DNA of 17,877 nucleotides from Candidatus Shapirobacteria bacterium CG06_land_8_20_14_3_00_40_12 (GTDB taxonomy: Bacteria; Patescibacteriota; Microgenomatia; UBA12405), in NCBI GenBank assembly GCA_002780135.1, contig PEWA01000043.1, forward strand, positions 889 through 18,765. Reading direction: 5' to 3'. Below are positions 1 to 6,798 of this stretch, piece by piece. Under the pieces are notes generated by a model that worked only from the letters and a program-made list of their open reading frames with translations, was not told where the DNA came from and did not search any database. Numbering within the stretch: the first letter of the stretch is position 1; each line of letters begins with the position of its first letter. A program made the translations under genes and the position numbers.

Positions 1-1
1 C

Positions 2-502
2 AGAATCGATTTTGGAGAGTATGTCCCCAAAGGCGATACTGAGTTTTTTTGGCTGGTGGATCATGACGCTCTGGGCAACATTGGGACAGACTATTACGCC
101 GGTGCCAGTGTGGATATCTGCGGAGTGGGATTTACCGGACAAACTGCCATTGATTATTTTTACAAAAATGGGGTGAATTTCGGATTAAAACGACGCTTGG
201 CTAACTTCAACACCGAGGCAGTTGGTGGTTGTGTGACAATGAGTACATCCCAGATTAACTCTCCCCTACTTCTAACAGTGACACCGGTAGTTGACGGAGG
301 AAAGTTTTATGCCCTAGGGTTACCCGGTACTTCTTTTTCATCACAAGGAACAGATATTGCCTCGATTGGGAAGGCCGGAGGAGTGGAGGCAGCAGCCGGA
401 GCAACCCGGGTGGAGAAAAGGATTGTGATTCGAAAGAGATATTCGGTACCGTCATTTTTATTAACCGGAGTAGTAGCCGAAGGGTCGGTGTTAAGTGACT
501 AA
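2..502 (+). CDS. C-terminal part of a probable pilus-associated surface protein (5' truncated)
   Basis: The frame is open from base 2 and its start lies outside the window; 166 residues to a TAA stop are visible. The visible part is rich in Gly, Ala, Val, Ser and Thr with alternating hydrophobic residues, which suggests a beta-rich extracellular protein. Two cysteines are present (in DICGVG and GGCVTM). It ends with a basic stretch (RVEKRIVIRKRYSVPSF) and a short hydrophobic tail. No catalytic motif was recognised. It lies 20 bases upstream of pilM on the same strand, so a role in the type IV pilus (a minor pilin or PilX-like protein) is reasonable, but that is inferred from position only. 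An internal GTG at 56 is possible but upstream codons read as protein, so I treat the gene as truncated by the window edge. Confidence 0.6.
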   Translation, partial: RIDFGEYVPKGDTEFFWLVDHDALGNIGTDYYAGASVDICGVGFTGQTAIDYFYKNGVNFGLKRRLANFNTEAVGGCVTMSTSQINSPLLLTVTPVVDGGKFYALGLPGTSFSSQGTDIASIGKAGGVEAAAGATRVEKRIVIRKRYSVPSFLLTGVVAEGSVLSD

Positions 503-510
503 ATAATTGT

Positions 511-516
511 TATACT
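511..516 (+). promoter_or_regulatory. -10 box (TATACT) placed for a leaderless pilM mRNA
   Basis: TATACT ends 6 bases before the pilM ATG at 523. Transcription normally starts about 6-8 bases after a -10 box, so the first transcribed base would be at or next to the A of ATG. No Shine-Dalgarno sequence fits in the 20-base gap after the preceding gene. Confidence 0.5.
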
Positions 517-522
517 GAATCT

Positions 523-1548
523 ATGAATAGTGTGGTAGGAATAGATTTAGGGATGGGGAGTATTAAGGTAGTGGCTCTAAGCCAAAATCAGGAGAATTGT
601 TTTTTGGATCTTATAGGGGAGGCCAAAACTCCCAGATTGGAGTGGTATAAAACCGGGGGCAAAAAAGCCATGGAAGAGGTGGCTAAAGTATTAAAAAGTC
701 TTTTAAAGGAACTGAAAGTGGACAACCGACAAGTAGTGGCTTCGTTACCAGAAAGTGAGGTGGTTTCCCGACAAGTATCACTACCTCCACTGAAAGAAAA
801 CGAAATTGGTGATGCTCTGAAGTTTGAAGCTGAAACCTTTGTCCCTTACCCGTTGGATCAGGTGTCGATTGATTATGAAATAATGGAGACTGACGATGCG
901 GGACGCTTAACAGTTTTCGCCATTGCCGCCCGAAACGATTTAATCGGGGCCTATGTGAAGTTATTTAAAATGGTGGGGTTGGAAATGATGGCCTTAGAGT
1001 CACCGGCAGTGTCAGCCCGAAGGCTGATAAACCAAATGGGAGTAAGTGCGGAATCAGTAATGATGTTTGATATTGGGGAGAAATTCTCTGATATTATTAG
1101 TTTTAAAAAAGGAAATATATTTTTTGTTAGGTCGTTGCCAATTGGAGGGGAATCAATTACCCGGGCGATTTCGGTAAGCTTGGGGTTGGATATGGCCTCG
1201 GCAGAGGAGTATAAAAAAGCCTATGGGATTCGGGAAATGGAACTGGAAGGAAAGATAAAGAATGCGATTATGCCGGTGTTTTCGTCGATGGCTGAAGAAA
1301 TCCGGCGGGCGATGGCACTGTACACCGAAAGTTTTAATAAAGCGGTGGATCTGTTGATGCTTAGTGGTGGCGGAGCCAAAATGCCGGGTTTGGCTGAAGA
1401 ATTAACCAGGGTTTTGGGGGTGGAAGTCCAGGTAATAGCCCCTTTCTTGAAAATTGATGTTTCCCGAGTGGTGGCTCCAATTGATTTAAATTTGGATGCC
1501 TATCGGTTTTCTTTAGCCACCGGTTTGGCTCTAAGGGGGCTAAAGTGA
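523..1548 (+). CDS. pilM: Type IV pilus assembly ATPase-like protein PilM
   Basis: PilM is a cytoplasmic actin/FtsA-like protein that binds the N-terminal tail of PilN and connects the pilus motor to the inner-membrane platform. The 341 residues show the actin-fold nucleotide-binding signatures in order: phosphate-1 loop GIDLGMGSIKVVAL (residues 6-19), a second phosphate loop around MMFDIGEKFSDII (near 180-192) followed by VRSLPIGG, and the adenosine motif LMLSGGGAKMPGLAEEL (near 278-294). The length is normal for the family. The ATG at 523 is preceded by a close -10 box and no Shine-Dalgarno. The stop overlaps the pilN start (GTGA), indicating translational coupling within pilMNO. The amino-acid order, context and length make the assignment safe. 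Confidence 0.93.
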   Translation: MNSVVGIDLGMGSIKVVALSQNQENCFLDLIGEAKTPRLEWYKTGGKKAMEEVAKVLKSLLKELKVDNRQVVASLPESEVVSRQVSLPPLKENEIGDALKFEAETFVPYPLDQVSIDYEIMETDDAGRLTVFAIAARNDLIGAYVKLFKMVGLEMMALESPAVSARRLINQMGVSAESVMMFDIGEKFSDIISFKKGNIFFVRSLPIGGESITRAISVSLGLDMASAEEYKKAYGIREMELEGKIKNAIMPVFSSMAEEIRRAMALYTESFNKAVDLLMLSGGGAKMPGLAEELTRVLGVEVQVIAPFLKIDVSRVVAPIDLNLDAYRFSLATGLALRGLK

Positions 1549-2108
1549 TTGGAAACAAAATAAAGACAGACCTAAATCTGATGCCCAGTCAAGCCAAGTT
1601 TCAAGCGGCCCGAATGAGGATGAAGGGGATTTCAAAAAAAGTCACCACCATAATGATTATAGTCTGGTTTTCGGCAGTGCTATTGATATTGACAGCTTGG
1701 TTTTTAACAAAATGGTGGTTAACGGTAGAAAATAAAAAATATCAAAAAGAAATGAGCGCTTTTTCATCAATATCCAAGGTGACGACCACCAGCCAATTGG
1801 TTAAATATAGAGCTAAACTTTTGGGAAAAATATTAGCCGATAGATTTGAGTACTATGAAGCTTTTTCTAAAATAGGCAAACTTTTTCCGGAAGAAGTAAC
1901 AGTAAAAGACATTAACTTAAAGGATCAGTCTCTTTTTAAATTGTCACTTTTGGTTTCAACCGGTAAGCTTCTGGATCAAGTGGAAAAAAGAATAGAAGAA
2001 ATAAACAAAGGGGAAGTTTCCGGAATAAAACAAGCAAAAATTTTAGGAGTAAGTTATGTTCGGGCCAAAGGTGCTTGGACGGTCGGTTTGGAGGTGAAAC
2101 TTTTATGA
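1545..2108 (+). CDS. pilN: Type IV pilus inner-membrane protein PilN
   Basis: PilN is a bitopic inner-membrane protein whose cytoplasmic tail docks on PilM and whose periplasmic domain pairs with PilO. The 187-residue product starts with a GTG that overlaps the pilM stop. A short cytoplasmic tail contains the family's PilM-binding-like motif (TDLNLMPSQAK, residues 8-18; compare INLLP in other PilN proteins). One membrane segment spans about residues 33-58, followed by a coiled region and an alpha/beta periplasmic domain ending in VGLEVKLL. The stop overlaps the pilO start (ATGA). Sequence similarity alone is modest, as is usual for PilN; the gene order pilM-pilN-pilO supports the call strongly. 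Confidence 0.85.
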   Translation: MIGNKIKTDLNLMPSQAKFQAARMRMKGISKKVTTIMIIVWFSAVLLILTAWFLTKWWLTVENKKYQKEMSAFSSISKVTTTSQLVKYRAKLLGKILADRFEYYEAFSKIGKLFPEEVTVKDINLKDQSLFKLSLLVSTGKLLDQVEKRIEEINKGEVSGIKQAKILGVSYVRAKGAWTVGLEVKLL

Positions 2109-2860
2109 GTAAGTTGAAAGTTAATTTACCGGACAAAATTTTTGGGATGGATACTAACCTTTTAGTGGTATGGGTAGCTCCAATACTAGTGGTAACGGCA
2201 CTATTATTAACATTTTTCGGGGTGATATTTCCCAAAATTTCTGAAATAGAGAAAATTGTCGGACAGGTAAAGGATGTTAAAAAGAGTACCGCTGAAGTAA
2301 TGAATAAAAGGATGTATTTCTTGTCAGTTGACCAAGATGAATTGAATTCAAACGCTAGTTTATTAAGCAGTGGGGTAATGCCCCAGAAAAACTCATATTT
2401 GTTGGTGAAAATTATTCAAAAAGTGGCGGAATCTGCCGGTTTTCAGGTAAGCGACTTTTCAGTCAGTATGGGTGATGTCAAAAAACAGGATATAAAACAA
2501 GTAGCAGTGGATTACGAAAAAGTACCGGTACAATTGACGCTAAGCGGAGATAGGGGGAAGTATTTGGAATTGATCCGGGGACTTGAAAGAAACTTACCGG
2601 TGTTATCGATTGATAGCTTTGATTTAAAAATAAACGGACAAGTGGCAATTATTGAAGTTGCGGTGTCAGCTTATTTTCAGCCGATATCGACAAAAATAAA
2701 AATTGAATCTTTAAGTTTGGCAGAGATGACTTTGAAAAACGAGGAAACGGCCTTGCTGTCAAAAATTAAAGAATATAAAGCTTTTGAAGCGGAGAGCCCG
2801 GGAGGAGTAGGAGGACAGTACAAATCCTATGAGAGAAGCGATCCCTTTTTTACTCCTTAA
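2105..2860 (+). CDS. pilO: Type IV pilus inner-membrane protein PilO
   Basis: PilO forms a heterodimer with PilN in the periplasm and helps align the pilus machinery. I chose the ATG at 2105 because it overlaps the pilN stop as ATGA; an in-frame ATG 30 bases upstream lies deep inside pilN. The product is 251 residues with a membrane segment at about 19-42 (LLVVWVAPILVVTALLLTFFGV), a coiled region after it, then a ferredoxin-like domain (KVPVQLTLSGDRGKYLELIRGLERNLPVL), typical of PilO. The C-terminal tail ends in SDPFFTP. The gene overlaps the convergent KH-protein gene by 11 bases at their 3' ends, leaving no room for a separate terminator between them. Confidence 0.85.
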   Translation: MSKLKVNLPDKIFGMDTNLLVVWVAPILVVTALLLTFFGVIFPKISEIEKIVGQVKDVKKSTAEVMNKRMYFLSVDQDELNSNASLLSSGVMPQKNSYLLVKIIQKVAESAGFQVSDFSVSMGDVKKQDIKQVAVDYEKVPVQLTLSGDRGKYLELIRGLERNLPVLSIDSFDLKINGQVAIIEVAVSAYFQPISTKIKIESLSLAEMTLKNEETALLSKIKEYKAFEAESPGGVGGQYKSYERSDPFFTP

Positions 2861-3083
2861 TTTCCAGAAGATATTTGACGGCGGGGAAGGATAAATTCAG
2901 GAGGGATCGGATAGATTTGATGATTTTACCTTCTTTGCCAATAAGCTGACCGATATATTCCGGCAAAGCGGTAATCTCAATGATGGTGGTATCGCCATCA
3001 TTTCGGCAGTTTACGGAAACGTTAGCATTTTCAGGGAGAATAGATTTAATTAAATATTCCGCGCTTTCTTGAATGGTGGTCAT
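2850..3083 (-). CDS. khpA: KH-domain RNA-binding protein (KhpA/YlqC type)
   Basis: This is a single type II KH domain of 77 residues, the usual size of KhpA. The family binds RNA with its partner KhpB and affects cell elongation and division in Gram-positive bacteria; the role here is inferred. The domain motif IGQLIGKEGKIIKSIRSLL (residues 44-62) contains the GxxG loop G49-K-E-G52. I placed the start at the ATG at 3083, one base after the rpsP stop, because an upstream extension to 3152 would run back into rpsP and adds sequence unlike the family. The pairing rpsP-khpA is conserved in many bacteria and supports the identification. Its 3' end overlaps pilO on the other strand. Confidence 0.88.
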   Translation of the reverse strand: MTTIQESAEYLIKSILPENANVSVNCRNDGDTTIIEITALPEYIGQLIGKEGKIIKSIRSLLNLSFPAVKYLLEIKE

Positions 3084-3084
3084 A

Positions 3085-3420
3085 TTAAGTTTTTGTTTCA
3101 GAGGTAGTTTTTTCGACTTTTGGTTCTGATTTGACCATCGGTTTCTTTCCACCGGAGGCGGATTTCGCCTGGCTCAATTTAATTTTGTTAGGATATTTGT
3201 CGGGATTTAACAACTTATCAACCCCGGTAGTTAGGTGGGCTCCGTTTTTAATCCAAGTTGTCATTTTTTCTTTATTTAGGGATAAAGTTTTGGTTTGGGG
3301 GGTGTAAAAGCCAAGATCAGCAATGAATTTGCCATCACTTTTACTGCGGTCTTCGGCTACCACAATCCTAAAGGAGCGTTGATGGATTTTACCGTTTGGT
3401 TTTAGTTTTATTTTGAGCAT
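3085..3420 (-). CDS. rpsP: Small ribosomal subunit protein bS16
   Basis: bS16 is a 30S assembly protein. The N-terminus (MLKIKLKPNGKIHQRSFRIVVAEDRSK split over residues 1-27) and the segment ADLGFYTPQTK are characteristic. The product is 111 residues, longer than the usual 80-90, because of a Lys/Ser/Glu-rich tail from about residue 85. A separate promoter precedes it, with a -10 box 7 bases before the ATG. The bases directly before the start read TCCTCCT on the coding strand, which is the anti-Shine-Dalgarno rather than a ribosome-binding site. The khpA start follows one base after the stop, so the two are almost certainly co-transcribed. Confidence 0.95.
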   Translation of the reverse strand: MLKIKLKPNGKIHQRSFRIVVAEDRSKSDGKFIADLGFYTPQTKTLSLNKEKMTTWIKNGAHLTTGVDKLLNPDKYPNKIKLSQAKSASGGKKPMVKSEPKVEKTTSETKT

Positions 3421-3427
3421 AGGAGGA

Positions 3428-3433
3428 ATTATA
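3428..3433 (-). promoter_or_regulatory. -10 box (TATAAT) of rpsP, leaderless placement
   Basis: A perfect TATAAT on the minus strand ends 7 bases before the rpsP ATG. The predicted transcript would begin at or within a base or so of the start codon. No Shine-Dalgarno sequence is present. Confidence 0.6.
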
Positions 3434-3440
3434 CCGTAAA

Positions 3441-3472
3441 ATTTCTAATTTCTAATTTCTAATTTCTAATTT
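3441..3472. repeat. 7-base tandem repeat (ATTTCTA, about 4.6 copies)
   Basis: Four perfect copies of ATTTCTA followed by a partial ATTT lie between rnc and the rpsP promoter. The tract is entirely A/T plus one C per unit. It sits where the -35 region of the rpsP promoter would be, so copy number could alter promoter spacing. That is inference. Confidence 0.9.
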
Positions 3473-3481
3473 GCCTTATTT

Positions 3482-4177
3482 TCAATATAACTTAATGGCA
3501 TTAATAGCGGCGGCTTCTTCGGCTTTTTGTTTCGAATTGCCGGTGCCGGAGGTAATTAATTTATTGGCAACATAGACTCCGGCTTCAAATATTTTGTCGT
3601 GGTCAGGGCCGGTTTCGGAAATGATTTGATATTGAGGAGTGGTACCAACTTTGGCTTGGGCGATTTCCTGAAATAAACTCTTAGGATCTTTATAGTGGGT
3701 TTTAGAAGAGAGATTTTTAATGCTTTGAGCAAAAATCTTGTCAAGTATTTTACCGGTGGCCAAAAAGCCCCGATCAAGATACAGAGCACCGATTAAGGCT
3801 TCAAGACTATCAGCTAAAATAGAGACATTGAGACGACCGCCATGAGTTTCTTCACCCCGACTGAGGTAAAGAAAAGCACCTAAATTTAAATCAGTGGCGA
3901 CTTGAGCCAGATTTTCGGTACGAACAATGAGACTTCTAAGATTGGTTAATTCACCTTCGGCTAGTTTCGGAAACCTAGAAAAAAGGATAGTTGATGACCA
4001 AAGTTCCAGAGCGGCATCACCCAAGAATTCAAACCTTTCATTTGATTCGGAAAATTTATTTTTGGATTCGTTTAGGCTACTTCGGTGAACCAAAGCCTGG
4101 TTAAGAAGAGACGGATCCTTGAATTTAATTTTAAGGATTTTTTGAAGCTGGTTTGGGTCAGGTTTTTGAGATGTCAT
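3482..4177 (-). CDS. rnc: Ribonuclease III
   Basis: RNase III cleaves double-stranded RNA in rRNA processing and mRNA decay. The 231-residue protein has the signature motif NERFEFLGDAALEL (residues 46-59), holding the conserved E47, E50 and D54, and the second metal-binding motif LADSLEALIGALYLDRG with D123 and E126. A double-stranded-RNA-binding domain covers about residues 150-231 (DPKSLFQEIAQ to the AEEAAA...AIKLY end). Both domains appear complete and of normal length. The start codon lies 20 bases inside the end of nusB, so translation is likely coupled. Clustering with rpmF, nusB and rpsP fits a ribosome-biogenesis operon. Confidence 0.95.
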   Translation of the reverse strand: MTSQKPDPNQLQKILKIKFKDPSLLNQALVHRSSLNESKNKFSESNERFEFLGDAALELWSSTILFSRFPKLAEGELTNLRSLIVRTENLAQVATDLNLGAFLYLSRGEETHGGRLNVSILADSLEALIGALYLDRGFLATGKILDKIFAQSIKNLSSKTHYKDPKSLFQEIAQAKVGTTPQYQIISETGPDHDKIFEAGVYVANKLITSGTGNSKQKAEEAAAINAIKLY

Positions 4178-4529
4178 GTTTATCTTTTAATATTGAACCC
4201 AAAACGGCGTTAATGAAAGAACCAGATGATTCATTACCATATTCTTTGCCGATTTCGATGGCCTCATCAATGATAACTTTTGGGGGAACGGAAGCTTGGG
4301 AAAAAAGCAGTTCAAAAATGGCAAGGCGCAGAACAGAGAGATCGACCCGGTTGATTTTATCGACCGGCCACTTAGGTGCGTGAAGGGTGATAACGGCATC
4401 AATTTCAGAGATTTTGGAGAGAATTTTGGTAATTTTGGGATTAGGTATAGTTTTGGTCGATTCCCAGGCAAAAAGATATCTAAATAAACCGATTCTTTTT
4501 TGATGACGAGGGTCAAGTTTACTTTTCAC
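4158..4529 (-). CDS. nusB: Transcription antitermination factor NusB
   Basis: NusB binds boxA RNA with S10 and supports rRNA transcription antitermination. I chose the GTG at 4529, which overlaps the rpmF stop as GTGA and gives a 123-residue protein starting KSKLDPRHQKRIGLFRYLFAW, the expected family N-terminus. The longer frame to 4577 runs through the rpmF coding sequence. Family motifs are VDKINRVDLSVLRLAIFEL and PPKVIIDEAIEIGKEYG, followed by FINAVLGSIL. The protein is shorter than the E. coli one (139 residues), mainly in the region between helices near residues 30-45. The 3' end overlaps rnc by 20 bases. Confidence 0.9.
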   Translation of the reverse strand: MKSKLDPRHQKRIGLFRYLFAWESTKTIPNPKITKILSKISEIDAVITLHAPKWPVDKINRVDLSVLRLAIFELLFSQASVPPKVIIDEAIEIGKEYGNESSGSFINAVLGSILKDKHDISKT

Positions 4530-4678
4530 AGATGGCAGTTTTGACAAAGAAAGCCAGGGCGTTTGACCTGACCACAATGTTTACAGGTAGTAGTGGAAGC
4601 TAACTTGGGACCGGTTTGGGTGGCTCGGCGTCGGCCTTGGCGACGGGATGAGGGCCAATGTTTTGGAAGTGCTGTCAT
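4526..4678 (-). CDS. rpmF: Large ribosomal subunit protein bL32
   Basis: This 50-residue frame begins MTALPKHWPSSRRQGRRRA and ends in a zinc ribbon, CKHCGQVKRPGFLCQNCHL, with cysteines 32, 35, 45 and 48 (C-x2-C-x9-C-x2-C). Together the basic N-terminal PK..SSRR..RRR region and C-terminal zinc ribbon are typical of the Cys-containing form of bL32. It heads the rpmF-nusB-rnc operon. Its TGA stop overlaps the GTG start of nusB. A TATAAT box ends 6 bases before the ATG and no Shine-Dalgarno is present, as for several other first genes here. Confidence 0.9.
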   Translation of the reverse strand: MTALPKHWPSSRRQGRRRATQTGPKLASTTTCKHCGQVKRPGFLCQNCHL

Positions 4679-4684
4679 GGGGTT

Positions 4685-4690
4685 ATTATA
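4685..4690 (-). promoter_or_regulatory. -10 box (TATAAT) of the rpmF-nusB-rnc operon
   Basis: A perfect TATAAT lies 1 base after the recG stop and ends 6 bases before the rpmF ATG (spacer AACCCC). The 13-base recG-rpmF gap thus consists almost wholly of a -10 box and the spacer. Leaderless initiation is implied. Confidence 0.6.
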
Positions 4691-4691
4691 A

Positions 4692-6662
4692 CTAATTTAT
4701 GGTAACTTTTGTATTAGTTGAACAGGTGATTAAATTGACGATGTCAAATTCCGGAATTTTTTTTAAGTTCTCAAATATCTTTTGGGAAAGAGAAAGAATA
4801 TCAACATCGTCAATAGTGGCTAAACTAAGTGAGGGAAAACCGTGTTGGAGAGTGGAATAGAGAACGCCTGGTCCCCTATTTTTAAGATCATATTCGGCAA
4901 TCTTTAAACCGTCGTGGTGTTTTTCTAAAAAAGAAAGACGGTTTTGGGCAAGCAATGAGGGTTGTTGACAGAGAAGAAAACAATAAGACTTTTTATCACT
5001 TCTGCCGACGCGGCCACGAAGTTGATGGAGAGAGGCGAGACCGAAACGGTCGGCTGATTCGATTACCATGACAGTGGCATTGGGAATATCAATACCAACT
5101 TCAATGACGGGAGTGGTTACCAGAATATTAATTTTTTTATTGATAAAATCGGTAATTATTTTATCTTTTTGACTGGCCGAGATTTGGCTGTGAAGAAGTT
5201 CGAGTTTAAATTGAGGAAAGACGGTTTTTAAATTGTTAAGTTCGGTTTTGACGGATTTAACTTCAGTTAAGGTTTCGGAGTTGTCAATAAACGGACAGAC
5301 AAAAAAGACTTGTTGCTGGGTTTCATCTATGTGTTTTTCTAACCATTGGTAGCAGGCAGAAATTTTGTTTGTTGGAATATAAAAGGTAGAGACTGGTTTA
5401 CGGTCAGGTAGAGTTTCCAGCCGGGAGAGGTCGAGATGGCCCAAGAGAGTCAGGGATAGGGTTCGGGGAATGGGGGTGGCGGTCATAGTTAAGGTGTGGG
5501 GAAAGAGATTTTTTTGATTGAATGCGTTACGTTGATCAACCCCAAATTTGTGCTGTTCGTCAATTACGACAAAGGCCAGGCGGTTAAAAAAGTTTTGAGG
5601 TTGATAAAGGGCGGCGTGAGTAGAAATGATAATGGCATTTTTGGGGATATTTTTTGGTTTGTTTTTGGAGGTTAAGAGAAAAATGGGAATTTTAGGTAAA
5701 AATTTTTTAAAAGTCAAAACATGTTGATGAGCCAAAATTTCAGTGGGAGCCAGATATAGGCTTTGATAACCATTTAAATGATTGAGATAACAACCCAGGA
5801 GGGCAATAATGGTTTTTCCTGAACCGACGTCGCCGCTGAGAAGACGGTGACAGGGAATTGAGAGCAGAAGGTCATTTTTTAACTCCTTCCAGGCAAGTTG
5901 TTGGGAGGGAGTAAGGCTGAAAGGTAAATTTTTGATAAAAGTGTTAATTTTGGCAATATTTTTTAAAGTAAAGGCACAAGATAAGGTTTGAATTTCGGTT
6001 TTTTGGTGGTGACTAAAAGCTAAGATGGATAGAAATTCGTTGATTTTAAGGCGTTTTTGAGCGATATTTAACAACTTAATTGAGCCGGGTAGATGAATTT
6101 CTTTAAGAGCGGCCTGAAGGGCCATTAGAGAAAAATCTTTAAGAACTTTTTGAGGGAGAGGGTCAACGATATCACTTAGAAGGCAGGATAAATTTGAGGT
6201 AATAATTTTCCAAAGATTAGCTGAACTAAGGTGGGCAGTTGTAGGGTAAATTGGCAGAATTTTACCGGTAGCGCTGGCACTGATCCGGGGGGAAATTAGG
6301 GTGAGCCGGTTTTGAAAAAGACCAACCTGTCCGGCAATGCCAACAGGAAAGCCAATTTTGAGTGTTTTTGACAAATAAGGTTGGTTAAACCAGAGTAAGT
6401 CAATAGTTCCGGTATCGTCAATTAATTTAGCTTTTTGAAGATTAAGGCCTTGACGGGTGAAAATGTTTTGGAAGGAAATAAGTGTCCCTTTGATGGTCAC
6501 TAAAGTGTCGGGTATTAAGTTTTTTATTTTGGTAATGTGGGTGAAATCAAGATAGCGATAGGGAAAATGAAAGAGCAAGTCTTTGGGAGTAGAAATTTTC
6601 AGTTTATTTAAATACGTTTCTGTTTTTGGGCCGATGCCAGTGAGGGTACTGAGGCTTTTCAT
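4692..6662 (-). CDS. recG: ATP-dependent DNA helicase RecG
   Basis: RecG reverses stalled replication forks and branch-migrates recombination intermediates. The 656-residue protein begins with a helix-hairpin-helix-like segment (LTGIGPKTETYLNKLKI), then the OB-fold wedge domain, then two helicase lobes. Lobe 1 has Walker A GDVGSGKT (277-284), the RecG-type Walker B DEQH (368-371) and TATPIPRTL. Lobe 2 has TTPVIEVGIDIPNATVMVIESADRFGLASLHQLRGRVGR, given here as the RecG/Mfd-type TRG-adjacent region. It is slightly shorter than the usual 680-700 residues. The ATG at 6662 gives the expected N-terminus. The upstream 22 bases are shared with a divergent gene, with a TAACAT box 6 bases before the ATG. 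Confidence 0.95.
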   Translation of the reverse strand: MKSLSTLTGIGPKTETYLNKLKISTPKDLLFHFPYRYLDFTHITKIKNLIPDTLVTIKGTLISFQNIFTRQGLNLQKAKLIDDTGTIDLLWFNQPYLSKTLKIGFPVGIAGQVGLFQNRLTLISPRISASATGKILPIYPTTAHLSSANLWKIITSNLSCLLSDIVDPLPQKVLKDFSLMALQAALKEIHLPGSIKLLNIAQKRLKINEFLSILAFSHHQKTEIQTLSCAFTLKNIAKINTFIKNLPFSLTPSQQLAWKELKNDLLLSIPCHRLLSGDVGSGKTIIALLGCYLNHLNGYQSLYLAPTEILAHQHVLTFKKFLPKIPIFLLTSKNKPKNIPKNAIIISTHAALYQPQNFFNRLAFVVIDEQHKFGVDQRNAFNQKNLFPHTLTMTATPIPRTLSLTLLGHLDLSRLETLPDRKPVSTFYIPTNKISACYQWLEKHIDETQQQVFFVCPFIDNSETLTEVKSVKTELNNLKTVFPQFKLELLHSQISASQKDKIITDFINKKINILVTTPVIEVGIDIPNATVMVIESADRFGLASLHQLRGRVGRSDKKSYCFLLCQQPSLLAQNRLSFLEKHHDGLKIAEYDLKNRGPGVLYSTLQHGFPSLSLATIDDVDILSLSQKIFENLKKIPEFDIVNLITCSTNTKVTIN

Positions 6663-6668
6663 TTTCCC

Positions 6669-6678
6669 ATGTTATCAT
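6669..6678. promoter_or_regulatory. Overlapping divergent -10 boxes (recG and mini-ORF/PBP operon)
   Basis: The gap between the two divergent ATGs is only 22 bases. On the minus strand TAACAT (6669-6674) ends 6 bases before the recG start. On the plus strand TATCAT (6673-6678) ends 6 bases before the ATG at 6685. The boxes overlap by 2 bases, so polymerase could bind for only one direction at a time. The recG box is a weaker match to consensus. Confidence 0.4.
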
Positions 6679-6684
6679 TATTTA

Positions 6685-6798
6685 ATGAGACTAATACATC
6701 TTAAAAAGAAACAAATAAGAACCATTATTTTAGCTATGGCAACATTAGCGCTACTTCTGTCGGGGATGATCCCCTTTTTGGGGATATTGATTAAATGA
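6685..6798 (+). CDS. 37-residue membrane mini-protein upstream of the penicillin-binding protein
   Basis: The frame encodes a positively charged N-terminus (MRLIHLKKKQIRT) followed by one hydrophobic stretch (about residues 13-36). It therefore looks like a single-pass membrane peptide with the N-terminus inside. I chose the ATG at 6685 rather than the ATG at 6583, because the earlier one lies inside recG on the other strand and the later one has a TATCAT box 6 bases before it. Its TGA overlaps the ATG of the penicillin-binding protein (ATGA), the same coupling seen in pilMNO. It may be a functional small protein, or mainly a leader peptide that brings ribosomes to the next start. No family was recognised. 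Confidence 0.55.
   Translation: MRLIHLKKKQIRTIILAMATLALLLSGMIPFLGILIK

Noticed and set aside
3421..3427. AGGAGGA next to the rpsP start as a Shine-Dalgarno
   Set aside because: It is on the plus strand; the rpsP mRNA reads TCCTCCT there, which cannot pair with 16S rRNA.
3441..3472. CRISPR-like array
   Set aside because: The units are 7 bases and contiguous, with no spacers and no cas genes.
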